From contig JADLZK010007291.1 of NCBI GenBank assembly GCA_015847255.1, positions 217,374-281,373 on the forward strand: a stretch of 64,000 nucleotides of DNA. Reading direction: 5' to 3'. Below are positions 11,401-24,200 of the stretch, piece by piece. The position numbers were made by a program, and so were the translations under genes. This DNA comes from Hyparrhenia diplandra (Eukaryota; Streptophyta; Magnoliopsida; Poales; Poaceae). The number at the start of each line of letters is the position of its first letter. The first letter of the stretch is position 1. The notes under the pieces are model-generated. The model saw only the letters and a list, made by a program, of their open reading frames with translations. It did not search any database and was not told the origin of the DNA.

Positions 11401-12213
11401 CGGCAGCGCTCGGGCTCGTCGTCGTGGCCGTCAGCAATGCGTAGTACGTACGTGTGCGTCGTTTCATAACCGTTCCAGTTGGATTAACCGCTTCTTCTAG
11501 GCTGCTACGGACGGATGGATCGATGAACAACTAACTAATCTTGGCTAATTGCTTAATTGATTACTAATCACATGGATTAAATCAGCCAGCTACTAGACTG
11601 CTAGCTTGGAGCCACCAAAACAGTATGGATTCAATCGATCAAATCATCTGTTTGCTTAGTTGCTCACTTTTTTTTTAGAACTAATTAATTGCTTACTTTT
11701 TTGAGAAAAACTTAATTGCTTTTTCTTAGCAAAACTTAATTGCTTACTAAGAACACCCTTTTGTTACTTTTGTTACCGCACCCAACTAATCCTGGTAGGT
11801 GAGAAGTTGGGCCAGTGGCTAATGGACCCTGTTGGGCCATCGGTCGAGGAGGGACTTGGATTTTGGATAGGAGATTGTATGTTCTGGGCTGAATTCAGAA
11901 ATACTTTGTCATGTTGGTTTCATTTTTATTTTTCCCAGTACAACCATACGTGCACTTCATGCAAAAAAAATATTAGCGAAAACAATGGATATTTATTCAA
12001 CTGAGTACCCTGAATACAAGTAAGTTCAATCCTAATTAGTATTATTACTCCTGATTAGTATTATGGATTGGACAACGACTCCATGTGCTGGAGTGAGACA
12101 ATGACACGGTCATCCATTGATTTGAGCCTTTTTTGGAACCACGATCTTCGACCGTACAGTATCCCTAGTGTTTTTTTTTTTTTTTTTGGCTGTGATACGG
12201 GCAAATCAGTGGT

Positions 12214-12502
12214 GTTCTCCGTTCCAGAATAATTGTTGCTAAGAGCCTAAGACGTTCATGCTGGTCCAACATTCTTAAGTTTGACTTCTCAAAAAAAAAA
12301 GCCATTCTTAAGTTTGAATAGTTTGTAGAAAACATTAAGAATATTATATATTAAGATAAGTTTATTATAAAAATTAGATGCAAGGATTTTTCTTAACAAA
12401 AGTAACTAATATTAATAATTTTATATTTACATAATTGGTTAAACTTAGAAATGTTTGATTCCTCGAAAAATGAGAACAACTTTTATTTTGAGACCAAAGG
12501 GA
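12214..12502. mobile_element. Stowaway-like MITE, degenerate
   Basis: Left end CTCCGTTCCAGAATAATTG and right end ATTTTGAGACCAAAGGGAA followed by TA resemble the CTCCCTCCGTCCCA-type Stowaway terminal repeat. The middle is AT-rich with phrases common to these elements (TTAAGTTTGA). The left end has lost the first bases. Confidence 0.5.
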
Positions 12503-12882
12503 ATATCCGTTTTATTTACCACAGGAACGGTTAGCCAAATCATGTTCACCGCAACTAGCGCAAGGCGGTATTTCTTCCATTCCAATCACTACCACCACAA
12601 GATAGCAGCACGTCCGAAACGTAACTATTTTTTTTTTCTTTCCACAGCATGAATGTGCTGCGTCTAAGCCCAGGCCCGTGTAAGTGTTTATAAGGAATGG
12701 GCTAACGAGCACCCAAGGTGCCGTTCCAAAACAGACAACATGACTGAAGGCCCGAAACTCTTTCATATCCCCCAATTTTTATGAAAAATATGGCCCGTTT
12801 CCTTTTTCGACCATTCTATACGGTATAGATTTATTTCTTTTAGCACCTCATCAAATATATAATTCACGAGCACCTGTAACCA

Positions 12883-12908
12883 TAAAATAAAATAAAATAA
12901 AATAAAAA
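12883..12908. repeat. AAAAT microsatellite
   Basis: About five perfect copies of AAAAT/TAAAA directly in tandem. Confidence 0.85.
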
Positions 12909-13495
12909 CTTACTCTACATCGGTAGGCCCTCCAGGTTTCCGTTTAGGGCAACAACTAGGTTCTACGCAACAGCCATCAGACTGGGCCTTTTTCTTTTGG
13001 CAGCTTCTGCCAGAATCTTCTTTTTCGGCATTTCCGGTCAATTCAAAAAAAGATCATGATCTATCCAATCCATTCCTTGTTTAACGAGCAACTTATATAT
13101 AATCCCGATTACTTGACCATATGATATGTATGTTATGATATACAGTCATCGCAATCATCGACGTAAAATGGAGTCATCTGGTTGTCGATCGCCATTATTG
13201 TTTTTCTTTTTCCTTATGTTTCACTCTCATAGTCTAGTATTTTTCCTTGCGATTGCCGTCTCTTCCCGCTCTCCAACAGCTGGTCTTTGGTGACTTGTTA
13301 ATTAGTTCTTCGTTCTATACGTACAAGCTACCGCTGTACTGCACTCGATTATTTTTGTCCTCTGTATTTTGTTAAAAAAACATTATAGTAGTATATGAAG
13401 CTGCAAAAAATTCTATTCTATTTGGAATCATTATCTAGTACTAATAGTTATCTGGTAAATAGCTCATTTAATATTAGCTAGCTAACTATTAGCTA

Positions 13496-13592
13496 CTCCC
13501 TCTGTCTCGTATTAAAAGTCGTTATGTGAGGGCACACAACTGAACCAGAACCCATGCATCTGGACACACAGGATGGTAGGGTGCGGAGGGAG
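13496..13592. mobile_element. Short Stowaway-like MITE with TA duplication
   Basis: Begins CTCCCTCTGTCTCGTA after TA and ends GTGCGGAGGGAG before TA, about 97 bp. The outer 8-9 bases form the Stowaway terminal repeat and TA is the expected target duplication. Confidence 0.65.
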
Positions 13593-16500
13593 TACACAGA
13601 GAGTACCAATTACGAGAGTACCAAATAGCTAGAGGGTGTTTAGATGCACTAATTGAAAAATGTTGCTAATATGAGCTAGTGAGATAGTTATCTAGAGGCA
13701 CAACTAACAATTAGCTATTTTACTAACTATATCTGTATGAATAAAAAGAGATAACTATTAGCAGATAACTTGAGAAGTTATTTCATTTTTACGCGTACGG
13801 ACACCGGCATCTCCAAAGTCATCGCCGGTCGCCGCTAGTTCGATCGCCACCTGAGTTACCTTGGGAATGGCATAAACAAATGTACGCGATATAGTAATTT
13901 ATTTGTCACAGTCGCAGATGAGAATATGCTCCGGTTCCCTGTCGGGGAACGTCCCTGTTGCCATCTCATACACACGTATCGTTCAATGATTCGGGTGAAG
14001 GAGCGTCTGTGTCTCTTTTAATTTACTCGTAAGTTTCTACTACTTTGGCATCTGCAGCGGGAAACAAAAAAACAGGAGGAAAAAATTATCTTTCTCTAGC
14101 TCGGTACTGCGATCGGGACACATTTCGTAGGCTCGTAGCTGCTTGCTAGTTCACTCCAAACTACTTACTTTGGATTTGGATCCTAGTACATCGTCGCCAC
14201 GTAAGCACTGATTTGGAAATACGATCAATAAAGTGGACGCTTGCTTCTATCCATGTAGTAATACGCCACACAAATTTTAACTAAGGCGCCATACCACATC
14301 GTGGAGATTAAACAATATTTGATGGAGGCTGCTCACCTGAGATTGACAGCAACGCCCAAATGTTACGCTGGATTCCATCACCGTCCGGATATAATGGGGA
14401 AAAAAGGGGGACAGATTCTGTGTACGTCAAGAACCACAAAGAACACTCCTCCGGAAGTAACGCAGGGGACGGAGAAAAAGTTTGCTCCTAGGAGTACACA
14501 AAAATTTGCAATTATTCATCTACTGCTGGAATCTGGAATTTGGATTTATTTTATCGATGCAAATTGGATTTGGATAGAAGGGTACACTTTGCAATGGTAC
14601 AAGTCGTCTAAGTCAACTTTTCCAATAATGTTGCTAGCTCTTAGTAATGGCTCATAGCACGATTAGACCCACGTGACACTCTCACATGATTTTAAAATAC
14701 GTGTATGAACCTACCTTTTCATCAAGAGCTAGCTTTTCTCTTTCTTCTATTAAAATATGAAAACAATGATAAGAGCTAGTTTATAAGCTGAGCCATTGAT
14801 CTTGATAAGGTCCCGCAGTGGTGCGCATTGGCAATTTAGCTTATGCCATCTCCTTTTTTATATCTTTTAATTTGCCAAACTTGATGAGAAAAAAGTTGTC
14901 TTGGTGTGATTGGTTCAGCTCCCTAACTGAGTTTGGCAAGCAAAACAACCTAGGTTACCCCCAAACCATTTTTAGCCAATACAATATTTGATTATTTTTT
15001 GTACATAAGGTTGAATTGGCTAGATCTTGTTTGGTCGCGCAGACATGTGTTGGTGGTGCATTTACCTCATCTTTGCTAGTGCTAAAGTGAGCTTAACTCC
15101 AGCAATCACCTTGTCAAAAAAAAAAAAAAACCCACCAATCACTATGCATGATACCATCTAATGATTTTTGAAGGTACACCCCCATCCTCAACACTCACAA
15201 ATACACTTTTGCCTCTTAATTTAAAGTTTTCTATGAAAAAACTACAAAGCATCTATAACCTAATTAAAATATTCTTCTCTAAGTGAAGCATGTTGTCAAA
15301 TAGGTTGTGAGCACCAACACATTGTTCTAGATTATGGAGCACCCATGACTTTCACACGGTAGATGCCCACCATCTCCTCGAAAAGGAGATAAGCCGTTAT
15401 CGTCGCCGACGTCATATATGTGATCTTGTTTTAATGAGAACAACAAGAGGGGAGAGGAAGCTTGAGTAGATAGGCTCTAGAAACATGCGCAACAAGGGAA
15501 TGTGACATCATACACACGCCCAATAAGATGGGAGAAAAAAAAAGCCATGGAAGAAGGCACCTTCAACACCTCAACATCTCCTCCAAATTAACCACTCACC
15601 CATTTACAATGGATCCTTCTCATCGAATTAAGCAGGGGGCAAAAGAATAGGGAAGAAAGCAAAGAAATGTGGTGCCTCTTGGGCATGCATATATAAAACC
15701 GCCCACATCCTACACTATGCCAAAACACACAAACACCGGCGGAGCATCATTGTTGGGTGCGGTGGAGCCAATAGTGACTACTAATCACTACTAGGTGGTA
15801 AATCAAGGATCTAGAAAATTATGGAGAAGCTAATCATTCGGTAATGATGGTTCCTCTCATTGTCAATTAAGACCAGCACCAGCAAATGAGATATCACTAA
15901 CGGTTCAAGCTACAATCTAGTAGTGATATGTGCCATAGTAATGCCAATTTTGCTACCACCCAACATCGATATATCCTTGTTGGCTTATGCCACATCTCAC
16001 TTGTGACATATTCTTCATGTGATTTGTTGGTTTTCATTGTGGCCCGTCGGTTTTTACGTTGGATCCACCTAACTATCACAACATTGATTCTCCACCATTG
16101 ATCCCACTCACCACCATTCTTTGCTCATTACAAAAGCGACACCCCGATGCCTCTATGGCCAAAGATGAGGTCTTTGCTTAAATGATGTGGTAACATACAA
16201 TTGATGATTGGCATTATTATTAGTCATGATCACAAAGAAAGCTACATTTGTTGTCTTCATCTAGAACAAATATAGGAACTATATAGAAAAGTCCGAGGCT
16301 CAAAAAGCAATAGAAAATCATACTAATCTTTGGGCAAAACCAAAAGATATTCCAAGGGAAATTTAGATTTACCGATCCTCATGCATAAAATTTAACCTTA
16401 AGTGATACAAATAAATTTCCACTTATATTTGAAAGAAGAAAGCATGTATCTCGATTTGTAAATATAAGTATTGAGTTTTTGATAGACGTACTAAACCCCA

Positions 16501-17199
16501 AGGACAATATATCTCTTGCACAAGTGCATAAGTAAGCTACTTTGCCGACAATCAAGCCATATCGGTCTATAGAAGCTACAAATCTAATACTTATCATCCA
16601 TCGATCGTTTGGCTCTACAACACATATGATGCATGCTTAATCGTATAAACATATAGTTTTTTTGTGGCTTATGCTTCCATAAAAAGAGCTACATGCTCTT
16701 TGTTTGTAACACTTGATTCTCAAATACCGAAGAAACAATGACGATGGTGAGATCCACCCCATTTGCTCCTTATCATTGTTCATGTTGTATCGCCTTTTAA
16801 CAAATATGTTAACATTTTTCCATGAAAAGGTGAAAATTTCATGTGGTCATTTAGCTATTCTATAATCCTTTTAGAGTTGTGGTTCAATTTATCTACATCC
16901 AAGTAGCCAGACTAAATAGCAAAGTTCCATATAATCATGTCCGTTTAGGTTAACAAAGCTTTCTTTGACAAAAAGAGGGTAAAAGATCAGCAAACACGGA
17001 TAAAAGGTCGATGAAAGGTGAATGTATTCTTACTTTATCGACTTGTCCTCTCATCATATGCTATAGGGTTGAGATGCCTACCATACTACTTTAAGAATAG
17101 TCTACCTACTATATATATTTATACTTTATTACACCATAAGAGTTGTAACTATCTATAGCATAGGCCATCATTGCTACCACCCTCTATCTATCCTTTCTT

Positions 17200-17361
17200 C
17201 GACTAAGCTTATCTATCCTTTGATTTGACTAGGCTCATGCATCTGGAGCATATTTTTTTTGTTCATATGCTTGACACATTCGACTAGGCTTATCTATCCT
17301 TTGATTTGACTAGGCTCATGCATCTAGAGCATATTTGTTTTTGTTCATAAGCTTGACGCGA
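17200..17361. repeat. Direct tandem duplication, 81-bp period
   Basis: CGACTAAGCTTATCTATCC at 17200 recurs as CGACTAGGCTTATCTATCC at 17281, and the whole unit including GACTAGGCTCATGCATCT and TTGTTCATA is repeated with few changes. Confidence 0.9.
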
Positions 17362-17639
17362 AAGCGCTACAAGTTGTAACATTACCATCTCTTATTTCCC
17401 AATGATTTTACAAGTCATAGTCCATCCAATATTTCCTAAGTATAATATGAAAGCGCACTAGAGGACAAAACATTTACTGCTGAACACGTTTCTCCCTTTT
17501 GACACAGCTCCAAAAAGCCCTCAAAAGACAAAAAGCTGGTGTAAAAAAAGTGAAAAAAAGGCTCAAAAGATGATGAGGAGGGGAAAAACCACGTCGACCA
17601 AAACACCAGGAAAGCCAATCATTCCCTGCCGGTGCCGGC

Positions 17640-18276
17640 CCAAAGAACCAGCAGTCCAGCACCAGCACACAAGGCAGAAGTGCAGAATCAGAGGAGAAAA
17701 CTAGCGCCCCAGAGATTGATTTCAGTGCAAAAACCCACTACGGAAAGGAGAAAACCAGCCGGCCGGCCAAGGCGGGGGCGAGGAGACTGCCGCAGGTACC
17801 CTCCAACAACCCAAACCAACCCTTGCAGAAACCAACAAAACAAGGGCGTTTTGCTTGCGGGGACGGACGGCGTAGGCGCACGCACACGCGCCCCAACACC
17901 CGCTTTCCCTCTCCCCTCACTCCTCCCTCCAGCTCCCTCGCTCCGCTTCGCCCCCGGCTGGAGAGCAGAGCAGAGCAGAGCCAGCCAGCTCCCTTCACAC
18001 CAAAAATTTCCTCTTCCGCCTTGCTTGCGCTTCCCTCCCTTGGCCCCCAGCCAGCCAGCCAGCCCCGAGCGCCCCGCCCGCCCATATAATCCGGGCCGGC
18101 CGGCCGGCTGGGTGAGAGTGGGTCTCCCCGCGGATGGGCTGGGTCGTCTCGCGGGGCTAGGGTTTGGTCGGTCGGTCGTCTCGTCGGCGGCGTCGAGGGC
18201 GCCGGCCGGCGCTACTAGCTAGCTAAGCTTAGCTCGCTCGCTCACGCGCGCGCGCTAGGGTTCTCCGGCCGGAGCC
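17640..18276 (+). promoter_or_regulatory. GC-rich promoter and 5' UTR region of the SnRK1 beta-gamma gene
   Basis: Composition changes from AT-rich to GC-rich about 600 bases before the start codon, as is usual at grass gene starts. A TATA-like CATATAAT lies at 18083-18090, some 190 bases before the ATG, and CCAGC tandem repeats sit at about 18048-18064. The transcription start cannot be fixed from sequence. The 196-residue open frame across this region has promoter-like low-complexity composition. Confidence 0.5.
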
Positions 18277-21200
18277 ATGGTGCTGCATCGCTTCTCGTGG
18301 CCGCACGGCGGCAGGACCGCCTCCATCTACGGCAACTTCACCAGGTCAGTGAGTAGGACCACGCCACGCAGAGGTTCCGTCTCGCGGCCGGCCATGGGTG
18401 CTTGGAAGGCGGCGGGGTCCTGCTTTTTATTTTTGGTTTGTTTTTGGCCGTCTGGGACCTGGTTTCGTTGAATTCGTTCGGCGGTGAGTGAGGCCCTGGT
18501 GTAATGCTGTTTCCTTTTCCCTGCTCGTGTTTGCTGTGGTTGCAGGTGGGCGGAGTGTCCCATGCCGCAGGTCGGGGCCGAGTTCCAGGTCGTCTTGAAT
18601 CTGCACCCCGGGGTTTACCAGGTGGGTCGCTGCTGCTCGGATTGCTAGCTCTGATTCACCTCTCGCTCTTTGCTCTGTCGTCTGTGCTTGGTTGATGATT
18701 GCTTCTTCCGTCCTTAGTTTCACTGTGTTCCACTGCTTGTTACTACTCTGCTCTGGCTAGTGGCTACCTAGGTTGATCTCCTAGTCCTTGGCTGGCTGGT
18801 ATCCTTTTACATAGAAGAAAACCTTTTAGTTTGCAGCACGATTGGCGTCCTTGTTATTGTGGTGTGGCTTCTTACTTTCCTTCACTGCCTGGAAACGAGC
18901 TTGGGTGATTTCGCTTTGTATATCACGACGAGACTAACTAGTTTCTCCTATGGTTGGGTGGGGGCAATGCATCTACGGTTAGTTGGTAGTTGTGGCAGGT
19001 GGGTGTTGTCGTGTTTGCGGTTCTGGGAAGCGGTATGAATGTGTCGCTAGAGTGATGATCCTTGCGCAAATAAGGGGAAATGTCGTCAGTTCTTGTCGAG
19101 AGCTATTCTATTTCTACACAAACTGCTGTACCTGCTGGATTTTCGTGTGGTGTGTCACGGTTTGTGGTTAGTAAATGCTGCGACGGTGGTCGAGTACGTA
19201 TGTGAAATGACCACTGGAGTTAAGAATCTTGTATTCTTGTGATCTCATTTACATGGATCGTGGGTGGTATTGGGCATTGTCAACTATTGATGCGTTACAT
19301 TACATGCTCCTTTATTTATTTTATGCAACCATATTTCAGTTTAGCAGCCAGATGAAATCTCGTGGTTAATTTGCCTTATTTGGTACTGTAGTTCAATCTC
19401 GAGTTCTAACATTGTGTAAACCACGAATAGATGTATCCATAGCATAAACTTGAACATTTTCCATTGATAGAGATAAAGTGTTATAAATTTTGTATTCTAT
19501 AGTGGCAGACCTGACATAGGTGTTGGAGGATAGCCACATCTCACTGTTTCTGTCGTTTCCGACAAGAGGTCTTGGCCGTTACATAATGCATGCGGTAAAG
19601 TAGATTTCCATTGCAGTTGTTGCATCAGAAAGCAGCCATTTAACACCATTGCAAAAAGGAAGTGATGATTAAATACAGCGACACTTCTGTCTCTCAGGTT
19701 TCTGTATTTGTCATTTCTTTCCATGTGTACAGGGAGTTTCACTATTGCACCTTTTTTTCCCGTGTCAATTAAAGCTTTCAGTTACACTAAATAAATCCTG
19801 AATGCTCCTTTCAGTTTGCACGATTGGTGTCCTTGTTAGTGTGGCTTGTTGCTTTCCTTGATTATGTAGAAACGAGCTTGGTGTGATTTCGCTTGTATAT
19901 CATGACGAACAAGTTTCTCCTATGGTTGGTGGTGGCAATGCATCTATGGTTAGTTGGTAGTTCTGGCAGGTGGGTGTTGTTGTGTTGCGGTTCTGGGCAG
20001 GGGTATAAATGTGTTGCTAGAGTGCTCATCCTTGCGCAAATAAGGGGAAATGTCGTCGTCAGTTCTTGTCGAGAGCTATTCTATTTCTACACAAACTTCT
20101 GCTGTACCTGCTGGATTTTTGGTGTGGCGCGTAACGGTTTGTGGTTAGTAAACGCCGGATGGTGATCGTATGTGAAATGACCATTGGAGTTAAGCATCTT
20201 GTATTCTTGTGATCTCATATACATGGATTGGTGGTATCAGGCATTGTCAACTATTGATTCGTTACACGGTCCTTTACTCTCTGCGACCATATTTCAGTTT
20301 AGCAACCAGATAAAATCTCCTCGTTAATTTGCCTTATTTGGTACTATAGTTCAATCTTGAGTTCTAACATTGTGTAAACCATGTATGGATCCATAGCATG
20401 AACTTGAACATTATCCATAGTTAGAGATGAAGTGTTATAAAGTCTGTATGCTATAGTGGCAGACCTGGCATAGGTGTTCGAGGATAGTCCACATCCCAAT
20501 GTTTCTATCGTTTCCGACAAGAGGTTTTGGTTGTTACATAATGCCTGTGGAAAGCAGAATGCAATTGCAGTTTTTGCATCAGAAAGCAGCCATTTAACTC
20601 CATTATAAAGTGAGTGACGGTAAATACAGCGACACTTCTGTCTCTCAGGTTTCTGTATTTGTCATTTCTTTCCATGTGTACAGGGAGTTTCTTTATTGCA
20701 CCACTTTTTCCCTAGTGGCAATTAATGCTTTCAGTTTTACACTAAATAAATCCTAAATGCCCCTTAATTGTGGCCTTACTTGGAACTACTTTTGCATATA
20801 CCAGACAACTATTTTGAACTTGAAGATGTTTTTTAATCTCAGCAATTGATAGAAACATGATATCTTTGGCATATTCACGATGGATTTGTATATTTGATGT
20901 TTTGCTTTTTTCATATATCAATGAGCCTGTTTATTTGGCAAAAAGTGAACCCAAAAGTGTTACAGTACCCGTCACATTGAATCTTTTGACGCATGCATGG
21001 AGCATTAAATGTAGGTAAACAAAAAAACTAATTGCTGCAGTTTGGTACGTAAAGTGCGAGGCGAATCTTTTGAGCCTAGTTAGTCCATAGTGGGACAACA
21101 ATTACCAAATACAAACGAAAAGTGCTATAGTAGTCGAACCCAAAATATTTCACTAACTAAACACCCCCAATGTAATTCACATAACAATGCACGCCACTAC

Positions 21201-24200
21201 CAAATTCACACCCTTGTTATTGTGACTTCTGTCAATTATGATGTTCAATTGTTTGGTCGTGTTCCATGGTTAGCAAGATATTTGAGCATGATACTGTAGT
21301 AGTGCATATTTGCTGTACCAGTGCTCACTGCCCAGCTATTTGCATACTATATTCTGCTTCTCCTGTGACATTTTTTGTGCCTAATACATTTATATGACCT
21401 TTTGGTGCAATTCAGTACCGGTTTTTGGTTGATGGTGTCTGGAGGTGTGATGAGACAAAACCCATTGTACGTGATGAATATGGACTGATCTGCAATGAAG
21501 TGCTTGTGGAAAACAATGTACAACCTGTTGTGCAGCCAGAGCCTTCTATCATCAGAGGAATTAATGTGGATGACGGTACCATTTTGACAACAGTATGTCT
21601 CAGAAGTTTGACATTATATTTCCGTGTTCTTCATATTCCTAATAACTAATGGTCTGTTATTTACTGTGGCCTTAAATGAACAAAGATGCCCCGGAGCCAG
21701 GCGTGCAAATAGCAGTTTTCCGCCATGTGGTCTCTGGAATATTATTACACAATACCATATATGACATTATTCCTCTTTCTAGCAAGGTTAGGTTTATTTC
21801 TTGCAAGTCAGCACTTCCCTTTAGACTGTGAATAATTGGATTTCATATGAACATTTCAGTTAGCAGTTTTGGACACTCAGCTACCTGTTAAACAAGCATT
21901 TAAAATAATGCATGACGAGGTATGTTTGTTACTGTGCTTGCAAGAGTTGCTTCTAATGGTTCACTTTCCCTCAATGGTGCTTGCTTGCTCTCACTTCAAC
22001 TTTGCTCTGTTTTACCTCAATTATTGAAGATTTTTAAAGCTGTGCTAGCAATTGTTTGCCTTATTAAGAAGCAGTTTAATTTGTTTTCCTATTATGTTTT
22101 ACAGTTTAAAAAGCAACAAATCGCTCCTAGAAGCAGGCGATTCTTTCATCTGCACTGCATACATTGCATCACTTTAAGAATTTAAGAATAACTTTGAACT
22201 TTATGTCTCATAGGGTCTTGCTCTGGTTCCTCTTTGGGATGACCATCAAGGAACCATAACGGGCATGCTCACTGCATCAGATTTTGTATTAATGTTGAGA
22301 AAGGTGGGTGGAATAAATTACTTTGTTTCTCCTTGAAAGAATTTTATGATCTTAGGAATTATCATTTGCTATGCAGTTGCAGAGAAACATTCGAGTTATT
22401 GGCAATGAAGAGCTTGAAATGCATCCCATTTCTGCTTGGAAAGAAGTAAAGCTACAGTTTTATGGTGGGCCTGATGGTTCTGCCATTCAGAGAAGGCCAT
22501 TAATCCATGTACTTCTCCATATATTTGCTTGATTCTTTCCTTTGATTCGATGTGTAAGCAGTTGCAAGATCATCACTTTCAAAATATGAAAATATATTAT
22601 CTGTATGAAATTCTTGATATGGTCTCCAATACAACATTAAGCTTAATGCCATTTGTGTCAGAATAATTACAAATCGTCTAATGTCTTGAAATAGGGATAA
22701 ATTGACACTATTGCCATCATTTACTGACAAATACAAGTGGTTGTAGGAAAATATAAATGATTATGATGAATGACGTTGTTAATGAATCAAGATAAACATA
22801 GATATAATTGTTTTTGGAATATCATTTCCTTATAATTATTTGACATGCAGTTTGAGTTGTGTGCATTTCGTTGTCTATATTATTTCACTTGAGTTTGTGG
22901 GTGGGTGGGTGGGGTTCACAATAGTTTAATTTGAATGTTCTCCTATGGTTGTAACTAAAGGTTTATAGTACAGACTTTTTAAAATCTTATGGTGTTACAT
23001 GTCTTTCTTCAGGTTAAGGATTCAGATAATTTAGTGGATGTGGCACTGACTATAATCAGAAATGAAATATCTTCAGTTCCTATCTTTAAGTGCATGCCAG
23101 ATTCATCAGGGATGCCTTTCCTTAATCTTGCAACCCTTCAGAAGATTTTGAAATGTATGATATTGTTTTATAAGATTATAATACTGCTTCATATTTGATT
23201 AATTTTATCTGTGTGTTGAATTGTATGTTCTTTTTTATCTTGATGTTTTTAGTTCTTTGCTCGAAGCTACAAGAACAGGCTGAAGGCTGTTCCCTTCTGC
23301 ACAATCAGCTTCTCAGTATTCCTATTGGTACATGGTCTCCACATACTGGGAGGTCAAGTAGCAGGCAACTCAGAACTTTGCTACTGAGTTCTCCTCTAAA
23401 TACCTGCCTGGATTTTCTGCTTCAAGGTACACTGACATTTCAGATACAAGATTCGTATTGATACTTTCAATTGATTCTTAGGATCATAAACGGCAATAAC
23501 GAACTATGCAATCAACTAAGTATGTGATTAGTTCTTCTTGAATAATGCAGATAACAATTTCAGTTGAACAGTGAAGGTATGAGCTAATGTACCATGAAAA
23601 ATACACAAAAACACCTGAGATGATCAGTAGGATCATGCATCACATCACTTTAGTCTCCATCTGCTACACTTTTCTTTACTTGTTACAGAAAATAATCCAT
23701 TTTTTGGTCCTGCTGAATCATACCTTTTAAAGTTGCTGAAGGCAATGGCCATCGGTTTTTAAGTTGTCAGATTCCTGTAAAACTTGCTAAGTGTCACAAC
23801 CAAATCTCTATACTGTGTTCCCTACAACTTATTGTTATTTTGCTCCTGCACACATTAGGAAGGCATTTTTACTAGCCAATTGGAGAAGTTAGTGTGCAAC
23901 GTCGTATCCATATTTATGGAAGATTTTTAGATGCTTTTGTTAACTCTAGTGATTTAGACAGAATGACAGATGGATCTATGGTATGAATGCAATAAACTCA
24001 TAAAAAGAACATTTAAAATGCTAAGAAGATGCAACATTGAAGATTAATTGTTTTTTTTTACCTAGTCTGGAAATTTCTCCTTTATGCTTGTCCTTTTTGG
24101 CATGTGCGGCTTCCAAGCTTATAGCTGTCAGCCTTTATAAAGTAACAGTTGCTGAATTGAACTATTATGTCCATTCATCTTCTCCAGATAGAGTAAGCTC

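Larger units (their letters stand above)
11401..17199. other. AT-rich intergenic region with small repeats, no gene seen
   Basis: Besides the MITEs and microsatellite listed separately, I see an MITE-like stretch at about 13634-13800 (GGGTGTTTAGATGCAC start, several TTAGCTATT/TAACTATTAG motifs), poly-A at 15116-15132, and long AT-rich sequence of ordinary appearance. The 118-residue open frame at 14301-14657 has no recognisable motif and no splice or promoter context. Confidence 0.55.

Noticed and set aside
14301..14657. 118-residue open frame in the intergenic region
   Set aside because: Tryptophan- and isoleucine-rich sequence with no motif; no GC shift or splice signals.
17632..18222. 196-residue open frame just upstream of SNF4
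   Set aside because: It spans the promoter and 5' UTR, crosses the TATA-like site, and is low-complexity Pro/Ala/Arg sequence due to GC-rich composition.
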